Shown here: one piece after another, positions 47,638-58,700 of the stretch | Layout: every line of letters starts with the position of its first letter | How positions within the stretch are numbered: position 1 is the first letter of the stretch | DNA from: Beroe forskalii | Taxonomy: Eukaryota; Ctenophora; Nuda; Beroida; Beroidae | DNA length: 64,000 nt | NCBI GenBank assembly: GCA_011033025.1 | Contig: WFMF01000174.1 | Span: forward strand, 248,001-312,000 | Direction: 5' to 3' | Notes under the pieces: model-generated | What the model was told of the DNA's origin: nothing | The model's input: the letters and a program-made list of their open reading frames with translations, nothing else | The model's database searches: none | Made by a program: the position numbers and the translations under genes

Positions 47638-49326
47638 TCTAGTGCAATTTTATGTCGTCTACTGCTACTCAGTATTTAGGTCATCTTTCTAAGTCTCCAC
47701 GACAATATCGTTCAGCTCACATCTTGATCTACACTTACAGTAGATACAGCCCACCCCTTCCATCAGCTCTGACCGGATGTTATCAGAAATCAATCAAACA
47801 ACTATCAAACAACTGCAAGAAATTCATTAATAACACCAGAGCAGAGTGTCCTGGCTGGGAAGAAGCATTTCTTCAAGATATTTCTCACCCTGATCTACCA
47901 CCCTGAGCTCCATTCCTCACCAATGTGAAAGTTGCAGCTATCGCTGTGATGAGTCAGAAAAGTGTTGGGGAGTGGAGAACCATCTTGATGCCGAGAGGAG
48001 GAGAGGGGGCTCCTCTCAGGAGTCGAGGCAAAGTAGTGGGGGTGAATAAGACCATGAACAACAGACACGAGGGAAGTCATGGCATCTTTCCTTGGTTATA
48101 ACTTAGAAGCCACATTATTGTATTTTGTGATAAAAATTAAAATGTATCATCCATCGATAGCTCTCCACTCCCCAACTCTTTTCTGACTAATCACAGTGAT
48201 AGCTGAAACTTTTACATTGATGAGGAATGGAGCTCAGGGTGGTAGATCAGGGAGAGAAATATCTTGAATAAAAGCTATTTCCCAGCCAGGACACTCTGCT
48301 CTGGTGTTGTTGAATTTCTTGCAGATGTTGGAAACAACACAGGAGATGAGGACCATCTGTGAAGCATATCCACAGCATACTTTCTATGATCTGATAACAT
48401 CCGGTCAGAGCTGATGGAAGGGGTGGGCTGTATCTACTGTAAGTGTAGATCAAGATGTGAGCTGAACGATATTGTCGTGGAGACTTAGAAAGATGACCTA
48501 AATACTGAGTAGCAGTAGACGACATAAAATTGCACTAGATGTGTTCAAGGATATATGCATCAAATATACCATTAAAAACTTGATTTTGCCCATGCGATAG
48601 CATAGAAATGGGGTGAAAGTCAACTATTATGAGGTTTTTCAGGCTATAAATAGATCTAATGTTGATCACAAGAGTTCAGGTTCATCGATCTGACATGTAA
48701 AAAGACAATTTATGATGCTTTTTTAATTGTAAATTGCTCAGTTTGTAGAAGGATAGAAATTTCGTGATTATTGGGCCAATGCGCTTACAGCGCATGAACA
48801 AAATCGCGAATATCTCGGAAAGTAAAGCTCGAATCGTCTTAGAACCATCGTCTGCCTGGCATAATCCGACCATTGCGGTCATTTTAAACACCAACGTTTG
48901 CTCCCAAATCTAAAAGGAAGCTGAGATAGCCCAACTCAAAGTTTGCGTATGGCCCAATTTTGGATTTGGGCCAAATTTGAGCCAAACGCCACACTTACAG
49001 TTAACGAGTCCCCACTAACTTTGTTTTTATCCACAATACGAAGCCATTCCAACCCTCAAAACAAACGCCGTCCAAAATGCATACTCAACCCTACCTGGCT
49101 ACTCGAATATAAGCTAATTTTTCGCCTTGTTAGACTACATGATGAGTGAATAAGAGTGGTGGGCAATTGTATCCACTTGTAGTGTTTTATGACAAAAGGG
49201 CAATCTTTGGCAACCATGGAAAACTTTGGGAAACACTTTTTTGGCAAACTCCAAAAAAGTGGAAGCATTTGCCAGAGTTTGCCAAAAATAAAACACCTTT
49301 TTGGGTATTTCTCCCATATAAACGGC

Positions 49327-50232
49327 TCTGAGTGACGTCACAGATCTAAACGTCAATTTTTCTGTATCCTAAACCTAACCATAACCCCAACCAAAACCCT
49401 AACCTTAATCCTAACCCTAACCCTAACAAATCTTGACCCTAATCCTGACCCTAACCCTAGTCCTTAAAGCGCTAGGTGCGCTTAATTATATTTTTCTGAG
49501 TGACGTCATTGTCATAGATAATGAAGGCTCCAGTTTATATGGGGGACAATGCTTTAGGTACCCATAATATGCTTTTCAAGGATTCTGAATCGATTCCCAT
49601 TTCCCAAGGTCTGTTTTACATTCTGATGTTACATAGATGTTATATAGTTTGGGGGAGAGACCACATCCACTTTGATTAGAGTAGAAGGCTACAGTAAAAG
49701 AAGAAGAATAAAACTTTATTATTGGAATTTAGCATCGCTAAACACGTATGTATATCCCTGTTTGTGTTTTGCGGCGCGTAGGGAAGCGCTGGGCTGGTGT
49801 CCCGTATAATTTCGGAGCCTTCATTATCTATGATGATGTCACTCGGAAGAATAAAGTATGCGCATTTAGCGCTTTTCCAGTTTTCCTAGGCCCGCACGGG
49901 TGTGTGTGTAGGCGCCGCGCGCTTCCCTGTTCTGAGGAAGCGCGCCGCGCGACGACAACAGTGAACAGGGATGTAGTGATATACGCGTGTTTAGCAAGAT
50001 CAGGATTAGGGTTCCTAAGCCCGCATAGGTGTGTACGCGCCGCGCTTTCCTTGGGGAGGACACACTGGGGAATCGCGCCGCGCGAGCCACACAGGGATAT
50101 ACGTGTTGAGCAAGGATTAGGGTCAGGATTTTTTAGGTTTAGGGTTAGGATTAAGGTTAGGGTTTCTGTTAAAGCAATAATTTGGTTAACGATACCAAAA
50201 GATTGACGTTTAGGTCTGTGACGTCACTCAAC
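49327..50232. mobile_element. ~900-base inverted-repeat element with telomere-like repeats
   Basis: The left end TCTGAGTGACGTCACAGATC and the stretch TAAACGTCAATTTTT are mirrored on the right by AAAGATTGACGTTTAGGTCT and GTGACGTCACTCAA. Inside each end lies a degenerate telomere-like array: CCCTAACCCTAACCCTAAC near 49399-49460, and TTAGGGTTAGGATTAAGG near 50130-50165. The middle has GC-rich hairpins related to 19960-20095, with GGAAGCGCGCCGCGCG. No coding part that I trust. Confidence 0.7.
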
Positions 50233-50439
50233 CAGAGTCCAGAACTATATGACACATTCTGAGCACCCATGGAGGCTCAGAAATTGATGGATTTCTCCCA
50301 TCCCTAGCGTGCAACACTCGGAAATTCGGAGGGTCGTGTTGCATACGGAAAACGCTGTGTGGGCAGCGGAGGGTAGGGTAACATCCTACACGCTTAAAAA
50401 CCGTCTGCATTTTCACATTAATTTACCCGTAGGTCGTTG

Positions 50440-50550
50440 TCTAACGCCTGGCAACGTTGTCAGGCGTTGCCTGACTCCCTCGCGCGCGCGAAGCGCGCGC
50501 GCCACGACTCGCAGAGTCGTCAGACAATGGCAACGCCTGACAAGTAGGTC
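50440..50550. repeat. Nested GC-rich palindrome
   Basis: GTTGTCAGGCGTTGCCTGAC, GCGCGCGCGAAGCGCGCGCG and CGACTCGCAGAGTCG are three nested or adjacent hairpins, closed by CAACGCCTGACAA. Related arms are seen at 19328-19398. Confidence 0.7.
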
Positions 50551-50857
50551 GCGCCAATTCTTAACCATCTGGTAAGACAAAGCCGAAGGTGTATCCGATG
50601 CCGGACTGTCGGAGAACCTTTGTAACGTACAGTCAGTGCATCTCAGCTGCAGCTTCAACCAATGATGTTGCACCACTCATTCTGTGCCATGGTCATTACT
50701 GTTACCCGAACCCCTTTTTGGAACCCAATATATGATTGCCATATATGGTTGCCATAACTTACAAGACAACACATATTAAATTTACTGAGGAAGGTGCTTA
50801 TCACCATATGGAGTTTTCTGAAGACAAGAGATAATATTATCATTTTCAATGTTGAAT

Positions 50858-51420
50858 TAAAAAGAAATCTTTCTTCAAGACATCAATCTGCAAGACTTTT
50901 CTCCAACTCCGTACTTGAACACCAACATGATCCCTTTCGGTAATCCAATGTGGAGAGCAGCAGGATCCAAGTGAGTCACACCAAGATGAGTGGTGTGCAG
51001 GCATCTTCAGTCCAATACCTACCTCAGCTTTCGGGGTGTTTAAATTGCGAGAGCTTTTTATGAGGTAGGCCCCCAAGCAGTCACCCCCTGGTACCAGGGT
51101 ATAGCACCGTCAAGTGCAGTGACCACCTGCCTGAATGAAACTGAAACTTGCTCTTTGGTCTTTGTTTGTACTCCAAGCATCAAGAAATTAAGCAAAACAC
51201 TTAGTGAAGAGAAGCAGAGGACCGGTGGATGGATCCGGGTTATTTGTGTCCTTTTACGTTGCACATTAATAAAATTAATGAGAAGTGGCATGCATCCTGA
51301 TCCAATACTTCATCTTGAGAGATGCTTCTCCTGAAAATCAGGGTTAAAACATTTTTGTATTCTCAAAACTGGCAGTAAATCAGTGGTGAAAAGTATATCT
51401 GATTTGAATCCATTATTGAA
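50858..51420. mobile_element. Direct duplication, copy 1, ending in a Penelope-like tail
   Basis: Shares about 400 bases with 51738-52150 (AAGAAATCTTTCTTCAAGAC, CAGTCACCCCCTGGTACC, GAGGACCGGTGGATGGATCC). Its right part, CTCCTGAAAATCAGGG and AAAACTGGCAGTAAATCAGT, is similar to the hammerhead-like tail at 38440-38490 but more diverged. These may be the terminal repeats of an old Penelope-like element. Confidence 0.5.
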
Positions 51421-51737
51421 TTCTTAGTGTTTTACTATGGGGTCCCCCTCAGTCAATGCTATAAGCAATCAAGTTCAACTATTAAATACTTTGCTATTAT
51501 TGTTCATAAGAGAGAGTTCTGTGGGAGAGTTCTGTGGCTTGACTACAAAGATGACTGTATTTGTTCTACAAAGAAGATTGTTCATAATCTGTTTTAAAAA
51601 CACAATATATTTAATTAACTAACTTTTTATAACCCATGTCTTAGGGCACTTCAAAGTGCTTCTATAATTCAATCAGTATGTTCTAGTTTTTGAGGGTACA
51701 TTTTATTATGTCATACTGACTATATTTATATTTGAAT

Positions 51738-52150
51738 TGAAAAGAAATCTTTCTTCAAGACATCAATCTGCAAGACTTTTCTCCAACCCCATACTTGAAC
51801 ACCAACATGATCCCTTGAGGTAATGCAATGTTGAGAGCAGCAGGATCTAATTGAGTCACACCAAGATGAGTAGAGTGCAGGCATCTTCAGTCCAATACCT
51901 ACCTCAGCTTTTGGGGTGTTTAAATTGTGAGAGCTTTTTATGAGGTAGGCCCCCAGCAGTCACCCCCTGGTACCTGGGTATAGCACCGTCAAGTGCAGTG
52001 ACCACCTGTCTGAATGTAACTGAAACTTGCTCTTTGGTCTATGTTTGTACTCCAAGAATCAAGAAATAAAGCAGAGGACCGGTGGATGGATCCTGGTTAT
52101 TTGTGACCTTTTATGTTGCACATTAATAAAATCATTGCAAGTGGCATCTG
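51738..52150. repeat. Direct duplication, copy 2
   Basis: A near-copy of 50858-51280 in the same orientation, about 880 bases away. It lacks the Penelope-like tail. No coding content that I trust. Confidence 0.65.
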
Positions 52151-52724
52151 GCAAAAGATGGTTAGTAAATACAGATATTGCTGCCACACAACTTGCTTCA
52201 TCATTACACCCAATATCATGGAAACTTTTCTTACAACTCCATCACTGAATGGCATGGGTTACAATAGTCTATAGCACACTTACATGTATTACAATTTCCA
52301 TCCACGATTTTGTTGGAAGCAGTAATCTCTGTGGAAATATCTGAAGAGGATGCTGCAGCTGAAGATGCTGTAGCTGTTTATGTTGAGCCACACTTTGTAA
52401 CCACTACTTGCATTGGTTTTCAAACCAGGACAATATTTACATCGACCTGTAACAATGCTGAGGACTCATTAACCCCCACCTTTGTATTTCAAAAGGAAAC
52501 ACAGCAAGTTGTCAAATGAAGGTGAACTCAGGATGTGGATTTCAGAGTCCTCAGTTAGTTAGTTTAATGTGTTGTGTTGTAGGTTTAAAACTATCTACCC
52601 TGAGATTGATTATTTTTTAAATATGATAATTAATTGTTTTGAATATACCAGTGTTTGCATGGAGATATGATGAGTGCACCAGATGAAAGCTTCCTCAAAG
52701 AAATAGAGTGATCTTTCTTTAGTC
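52151..52724. other. MAP4K upstream flank
   Basis: AT-rich, with a 69-codon frame at 52310 that I do not recognise. It includes the likely MAP4K 5' UTR and promoter; no specific promoter element could be supported. Confidence 0.4.
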
Positions 52725-55700
52725 ATGTCATCAGCCATACCAAATGCCATCAACAGTAACTTGGTTTATTCCAAAAAGAATCCCCAACAAGATATTGAAC
52801 TCCTGAAAAAATTGGGAGTGGAACATATGGTGATGTGTACCATGTAAGTCCTTCCATTCCTCAAAAAAATATTTATTTATATAATTTGATCGAATTGATT
52901 GATTAATTAAGTAATTTTTAAAAGCACAGTTTCATTGTCAGTCCTCCCCATTATAAGTCTACTCTAAACCATTTCAGGCAAGATATATTGAAGGAGGAGC
53001 TGAGACTGCAGTAAAAATTGTTAAAATTGATGCTGGAGATGACTGGGCAGCTATCCAGCAAGAGGTTTCTATACTTCCTATTGAAGATTACATCAATTAG
53101 TAACTTTTATATTCTTCATAATTTGATGCTGGGCTCTATTTATATCTTGATTATGTGAATGAACTTTTCAGGTTATCATTTTACAAGAATGTAAACACCC
53201 AAACATTGTTGCTTACATGGGCAGTTATCTCAGCAAAGAGAAATTATGGATTACCATGGAATACTGTAGTGGAGGTTAGTTCTTATGCCCTTCATACAGC
53301 TGCCCTGATTTGTGTTTTAACTTGTTCTGTGCTTGCCAGCACCCTGATGAAGCAATGTTGTGATTTCCAATAGGCAAAATTTAATTGGCATTAGGTGTCA
53401 GCCAAGTGACAGTATCACTTTCGTGGCATTAAATTAACATATTGTACCATGATCAGTTATACTCCACTAGAAATTGCACAGTAGCAATTCACTTTAATTT
53501 AATGTAATTTGTGCAGGAAGTGTACAGGATTTGTACAGAGTGAATGGTCCTCTGTCAGAGAACCAGATTGCATTTGTAAGCAGAGAAACACTCAAAGGGT
53601 TGTCCTATCTACACCAGCGCTCAACTGTCCACAGGGATATTAAGGTCAGAGAGTTTGTATATCTAATTTCCATTGTCCATTGTCCATTGACCATAAATAT
53701 CTCAAATACAGTACTGAAGTTAGACTTAGTTACATTAGTGGGGAAAGTCTAATTTTTCTCTAAATGCGCATATGGTAACATAATATTAAACTTTTCCAGG
53801 GTGCAAATATTCTATTGTCTGTTATGGGATGTGTGAAATTGGCTGATTTCGGTATTTCTGCAACAATCACTGAGACGTTGGGCAAGAGAAAATCGTTCAT
53901 AGGCACTCCTTACTGGTAAGCAGCAGGCATTGGACATTGTGTAATGAAGATTGTAAATCAATCAACGCTGTAATGAAGTAATATGCAGAATGAAGATTCT
54001 AAATAACCACTAGATAGATATGGGGCCCAAAAACGGTGTGTGGTGCACTTTGTACTGCACAATCACCCTACCCAACTGATGGCCCGTTTCTGAGCCCAGA
54101 GCATATCTTACCTTCTCATATAAATTACTTGCAAGTTGAATGCATGAATGACCAAAATTGACCTATTTGTAAAAATAACCTAGAATATTTGTCCTTGAAT
54201 GCATGATTTTTATTTAATTTTGATATCCATACCTATAAATATATTATTTTTTTAGATATAAAATTACTCAAAAACCCTCAAGACATGAGTTTGTCTAATC
54301 GCTGCCACTTTGTACTGTGTTTTGTAGATTACAATAATAGGGTGTAATAGAATTTTGTAAATTTGCCAAGTATTATTCTATTTAGCCTTATTTCACGTCT
54401 TGTTTTTCCAAAATGAAGTTCACTGGCTCCCCACAGGATGGCTCCAGAGGTAGCTGCAGTTGAGACAAAGGGTGGATACGATCACATGTGTGACATCTGG
54501 GCAGTAGGTAATTGCCATGTTGTTATCAAAGGCTAGAGCATATTCTATAATTCTAAATAATTAAGAACTAATTCGAATTACTGCTAAGGAGTGCACTGAG
54601 ATATAAACTGCTCACCCCACCCAGGAATAACTGCTATTGAGTGCGCTGAGATGCAACCCCCATTTTACGAGATGCACCCCATGAAGATGCTGTACATGAT
54701 GACCAAAAGCAGTTACAGATCTCCAACTCTGAAACAGAAGAGCAAATGGTTTCTTGGATCAAGTTATATGTCTATGTAGTGTGTACAGTGTGTACAGTGT
54801 GTACAGTGTGTAGTGTGTGCAGTGTGTACAGTGTGTACAGTGTGTACAGTGTGTACAGTGTGTGGCAGTGTGTGACAGTGTGTGGCAGTGTGTGGCAGTG
54901 TCTGGCAGTGTGTGGCAGTGTGTGACAGTGTGTGACAGTGTGTGACAGTGTGTGGCAGTGTGTTACAGTGTGTGATAGTGTGTTACAGTGTGTACAGTGT
55001 GTACAGTGTGTACAGATAGTGATCAAATCACCATCTCGTGTTGATTGAAACAGTAGAATGAAAGCATATAATATGATGTTATACAATCTATTGACAGGTC
55101 TCAGAAGTTCCACACCTTCCTAACTCAAGCGCTCACTAAGAACGCCAAGAAGCGTCCCACAGCTGACAAACTCCTTTCTCACCCCTTCGTGAACCAGTTC
55201 CTATTGGGTGATCTCCTCAAACCACTCATAGAGGGGACTCAGGCCCAGGTACAAGGGAATGTGTTTGTGTGGGTCTGCGGTGGTTTTGTAAGCCTTCGTT
55301 ACTATAGATTCTGTGATATGAGAAAGAACGTGGCGGCTAAACTTAAAAAGAACGAGCGAATTACTGCGGGAGACTCCCGGGAGTCCTCCGGGAGCCCTCC
55401 GGGAGTACTCCGAGAGTCCTCCGAGAGTACTCCGAGAGTCCTCCGAGAGTCCTCCGGGAGTACTCCGGGAGTACTCCGGGAGTACTCCGAGAGTCCCCCG
55501 GGAGTCCCCCGGGAGTCCCCCGGGAGTCCTACGGGAGTCCTACGGGAGTACCACGGGAGTGCCACGGGAGTACCCCGGGAGTCCCCCGGGAGTCCTACGG
55601 GAGTACCCCGGGAGTCCCCCGGGAGTCCTACGGGAGTACCCCGGGAGTCCCCCGGGAGTCCTACGGGAGTACCACGGGAGTGCCACGGGAGTACCCCGGG

Positions 55701-58700
55701 AGTGCCACGGGAGTACCACAGGAGTCCTACGGGAGTACCCCGGGAGTCCTACGGGAGTACCCCGGGAGTCCCCGGGAGTCCTACGGGAGTCCCACGGGAG
55801 TCCTACGGGAGTACCCCGGGAGGATTACCACGTGAGAAATTTTTTATAGAACACTTGCCTGATCAGGGCCATAGCGGTTTAAATCCTCACTTGCCTTGCG
55901 GGCTCTGGCCAAACCGGATACATCCTCGGGCAGTATGCCAAAATGGACCTGATAGGCGTGTCTATGTATTCAGATGTAGTGATTTTTTAGTACGATCAAA
56001 GGAGGTGGGAGGAGGTGGCGAGGAAGCGGGTAGTGATGGAGGTGGGGATGCTGATGAGGGAGACAAATTCGGTGAGGAGAACATCATCTGTATTCTGCCC
56101 GAGGATGTATCCGGTTTTGGCCAGAGCCCGCAAGGCAAGTGAGGATTTAAACTGATATGGCCCTGATCAGGCAAGTGTTCTATAAAAAATTTCTCCCGTG
56201 GTAATCCTCCCGGGGTACTCCCGTAGGACTCCCGTGGGACTCCCGGGGTACTCCCGTAGGACTCCCGGGGGACTCCCGTAGGACTCCCGGGGGACTCCCG
56301 TAGGACTCCCGGGTGACTCCCGGGGTACTCCCGTAGGACTCCCGGGGTACTCCCGTAAGACTCCCGTGGCACTCCCCGCACTCCCGGGGTACTCCCGTGG
56401 CACTCCCGTGGCACTCCCGGGGCACTCCCGTGGCACTCCCGTGGCACTCCCGTGGTACTCCCGTGGTACTCCCGTAGGACTCCCGGGGGACTCCCGGGGG
56501 ACTCCCGGGGTACTCCCGTAGGACTCCCGGGGGACTCCCGGGGTACTCCCGTAGGACTCCCGTGGTACTCTCGTGGCACTCCCGGGGCACTCCCGTGGTA
56601 CTCCCGTTGTACTCCCGTAGGACTCCCGGGGGACTCCCGGGGGACTCCCGGGGGACTCCCGGGGTACTCCCGTGGCACTCCCCGCACTCCCGGGGTACTC
56701 CCGTGGCACTCCCGTGGCACTCCCGGGGCACTCCCGGGGTACTCCCGTAGGACTCCCGGGGGACTCCCGGGGTACTCCCGTAGGACTCCCGGGGTACTCC
56801 CGTAGGACTCCCGTGGTACTCCCGCTTACCTTCCAAAAGTGGGTAGCAGGAGTAGCACTGCTACCGAGGGGATTTTTTTCAAAACCGAGGGGATTTTCAA
56901 GTCAAGATGCACGCACGCGCAGCGTGCGTGCCTCGCCAAAATCTCGAAAAAAAATTGATAAAAATTGTATTCATTTGCAACTAATGCGTTCTAATACGTA
57001 ACAACGTAGATCAATTGTAACTGTAAAGATGCATATGTGAAGGGAATACAATCATACAAAGGGACGTGAGGGGAAGTGATCATAAGGTGAGGGGAAGCGG
57101 CTAGTGAAGCAAGGGGAAGTGAAGTAGAGGGGAAGATGGTGTGATGGTCAGATGGACTGAGGGGAATAAAGTGACGTTAACTGAATGAAAGTAAGGGGAC
57201 TTTAGCAACTAAGATGAGGGGAAGTGTGGTGAGGGGAATTTACTAATTAAGGTTAGGGGAAGTATGGTGAGGGGAATTAACTAATTAAGGTGAGGGGAAG
57301 TATGGTGAGGGGAATTATGGTGAGGGGAATTAACTAATTAAGGTGAGGGGAAGAATGGTGAGGGGAAGTATGGTGAGGGGAATTATGGTTATTTGTGATG
57401 AGATGTAAGGTGAGGGGAAAAGAGGTGAGGGAAAAGCGATATTCCACACACGAGGTAAGTACTGACCATTTTAAACTTTTGTAATAGTTCAATGATAAAT
57501 AATCAATAGAAAACACCTTTGGCAAGAAAAGGAATGTTAATCAAATTAAACATTACCAGATTGATCTCAGAGGCAGACTCACGCACAAAACCTTAAAAAT
57601 TTTTAGCCTGCGGCGGGCTGTTTTAACTCAGTAATGTCACTAAATTGATCCTAGCCGCAATCTAAGGCATAAAGAAACCTTCACAATTTTTACCTACCGC
57701 TGGCTGTTTTTTAATCACATTATACAATAAATAGATTGATGTTAGAGGCAGATTCAGGTGGAAAACCTTTAAAATTTTCGCCGGCGGCGGGCTGCACTGA
57801 TAGAATTTTGCCACTTAATTGATCCTACACAATCTCAGGTGTAAAACTTTCACAATTTTGCCTATGGCTGGCTTTTTAATCACATTATCTATTAACTAAA
57901 TTGATCTTAGAGGCAGATTCATGTGCAAAACCCTGAAATTTCGCCTGCGGCGCGGGCTGTTGTGATCCTATTATGCCACTAAATTGATCCTAGACACAAT
58001 TTAGGGTATGAAACCTTCACAATTTTTGCCTACCGCTGGCTGTTTTAATCACATTATACAATAAATAGATTGATGTTAGAGGCAGATTCAGGTGCAAAAC
58101 CTTAAAAATTTTCGCCTGCAGCAGGCTGCACTGATAGAATTTTGCCACTTAATTGATCCTACACAATCTCAGGTGTAAAACTTTCATAGTTTTTGCCTAT
58201 GGCTGGCTGTTTTAATCACATTATACATCAACTAAATTGATCTTAGAGGCAGATTCATGTGCAAAACCTTGAAAATTTTCGCCTGCGGCGGGCTGTACTT
58301 AATTGCCACTTAATTGACTCTTGGCTCCGAGCAAGCTTGAAACCGAGGGGATTTTGAAATCTGCTACCGAGGGGATTTTCCTTTTTGGAAGGTAAGTACT
58401 CCCGTGGCACTCCCGGGGTACTCCCGTGGCACTCCCGTGGTACTCCCGTAGGACTCCCGGGGGACTCCCGGGGTACTCCCGTAGGACTCCCGTGGCACTC
58501 CCGTGGTACTCCCGTAGGACCCCCGTAGGACTCCCGGGGGACTCCCGGGGGACTCCCGGAGGACTCCCGGGAGTCTCCCGCAGTAATTCGCTCGTATGAC
58601 CGACCATGCTTCATGGTCATGAAGCATGGTCATACTGAAGCATGGTGTCATGCTTCATTCATGAAGAAATTACGTAGCGGCAGTTTTTAGTTTATTTGCC

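Larger units (their letters stand above)
38920..49103. mobile_element. ~2-kb palindromic (foldback) element, split by a copia insertion
   Basis: Outer ends AGTAGCCAGGTAGGGTTGAG and their complement at 49084-49103 open two arms of about 910-945 bases that match nearly base for base. The left arm is 38920-39488 continued at 47643-47983; the right arm is 48160-49103. The spacer between arms is about 175 bases. Removing the copia element (39489-47637) leaves about 2.03 kb. Both arms hold the same short frame (SSTATQYLGHLSKSPRQYRS). The right arm has about 70 extra bases near 48320-48390. I see no transposase. Confidence 0.85.

Noticed and set aside
47652-47906. An 84-codon frame that recurs on the other strand at 48247-48525, suggesting a conserved gene.
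   Set aside because: The match is due to the two arms of the palindromic element; no family recognised.
54772-55113. Cys/His-rich minus-strand frame suggesting a metal-binding protein.
   Set aside because: Artefact of the TGTGTACAG/TGTGTGGCAG minisatellite in intron 7.
55189-56836. Long frames on both strands (up to 317 codons) with collagen-like repeats such as [12 protein letters not shown].
   Set aside because: They are forced by the 12-base GGGAGT minisatellite, which is open in several frames on both strands. The real MAP4K exon 8 ends at 55248.
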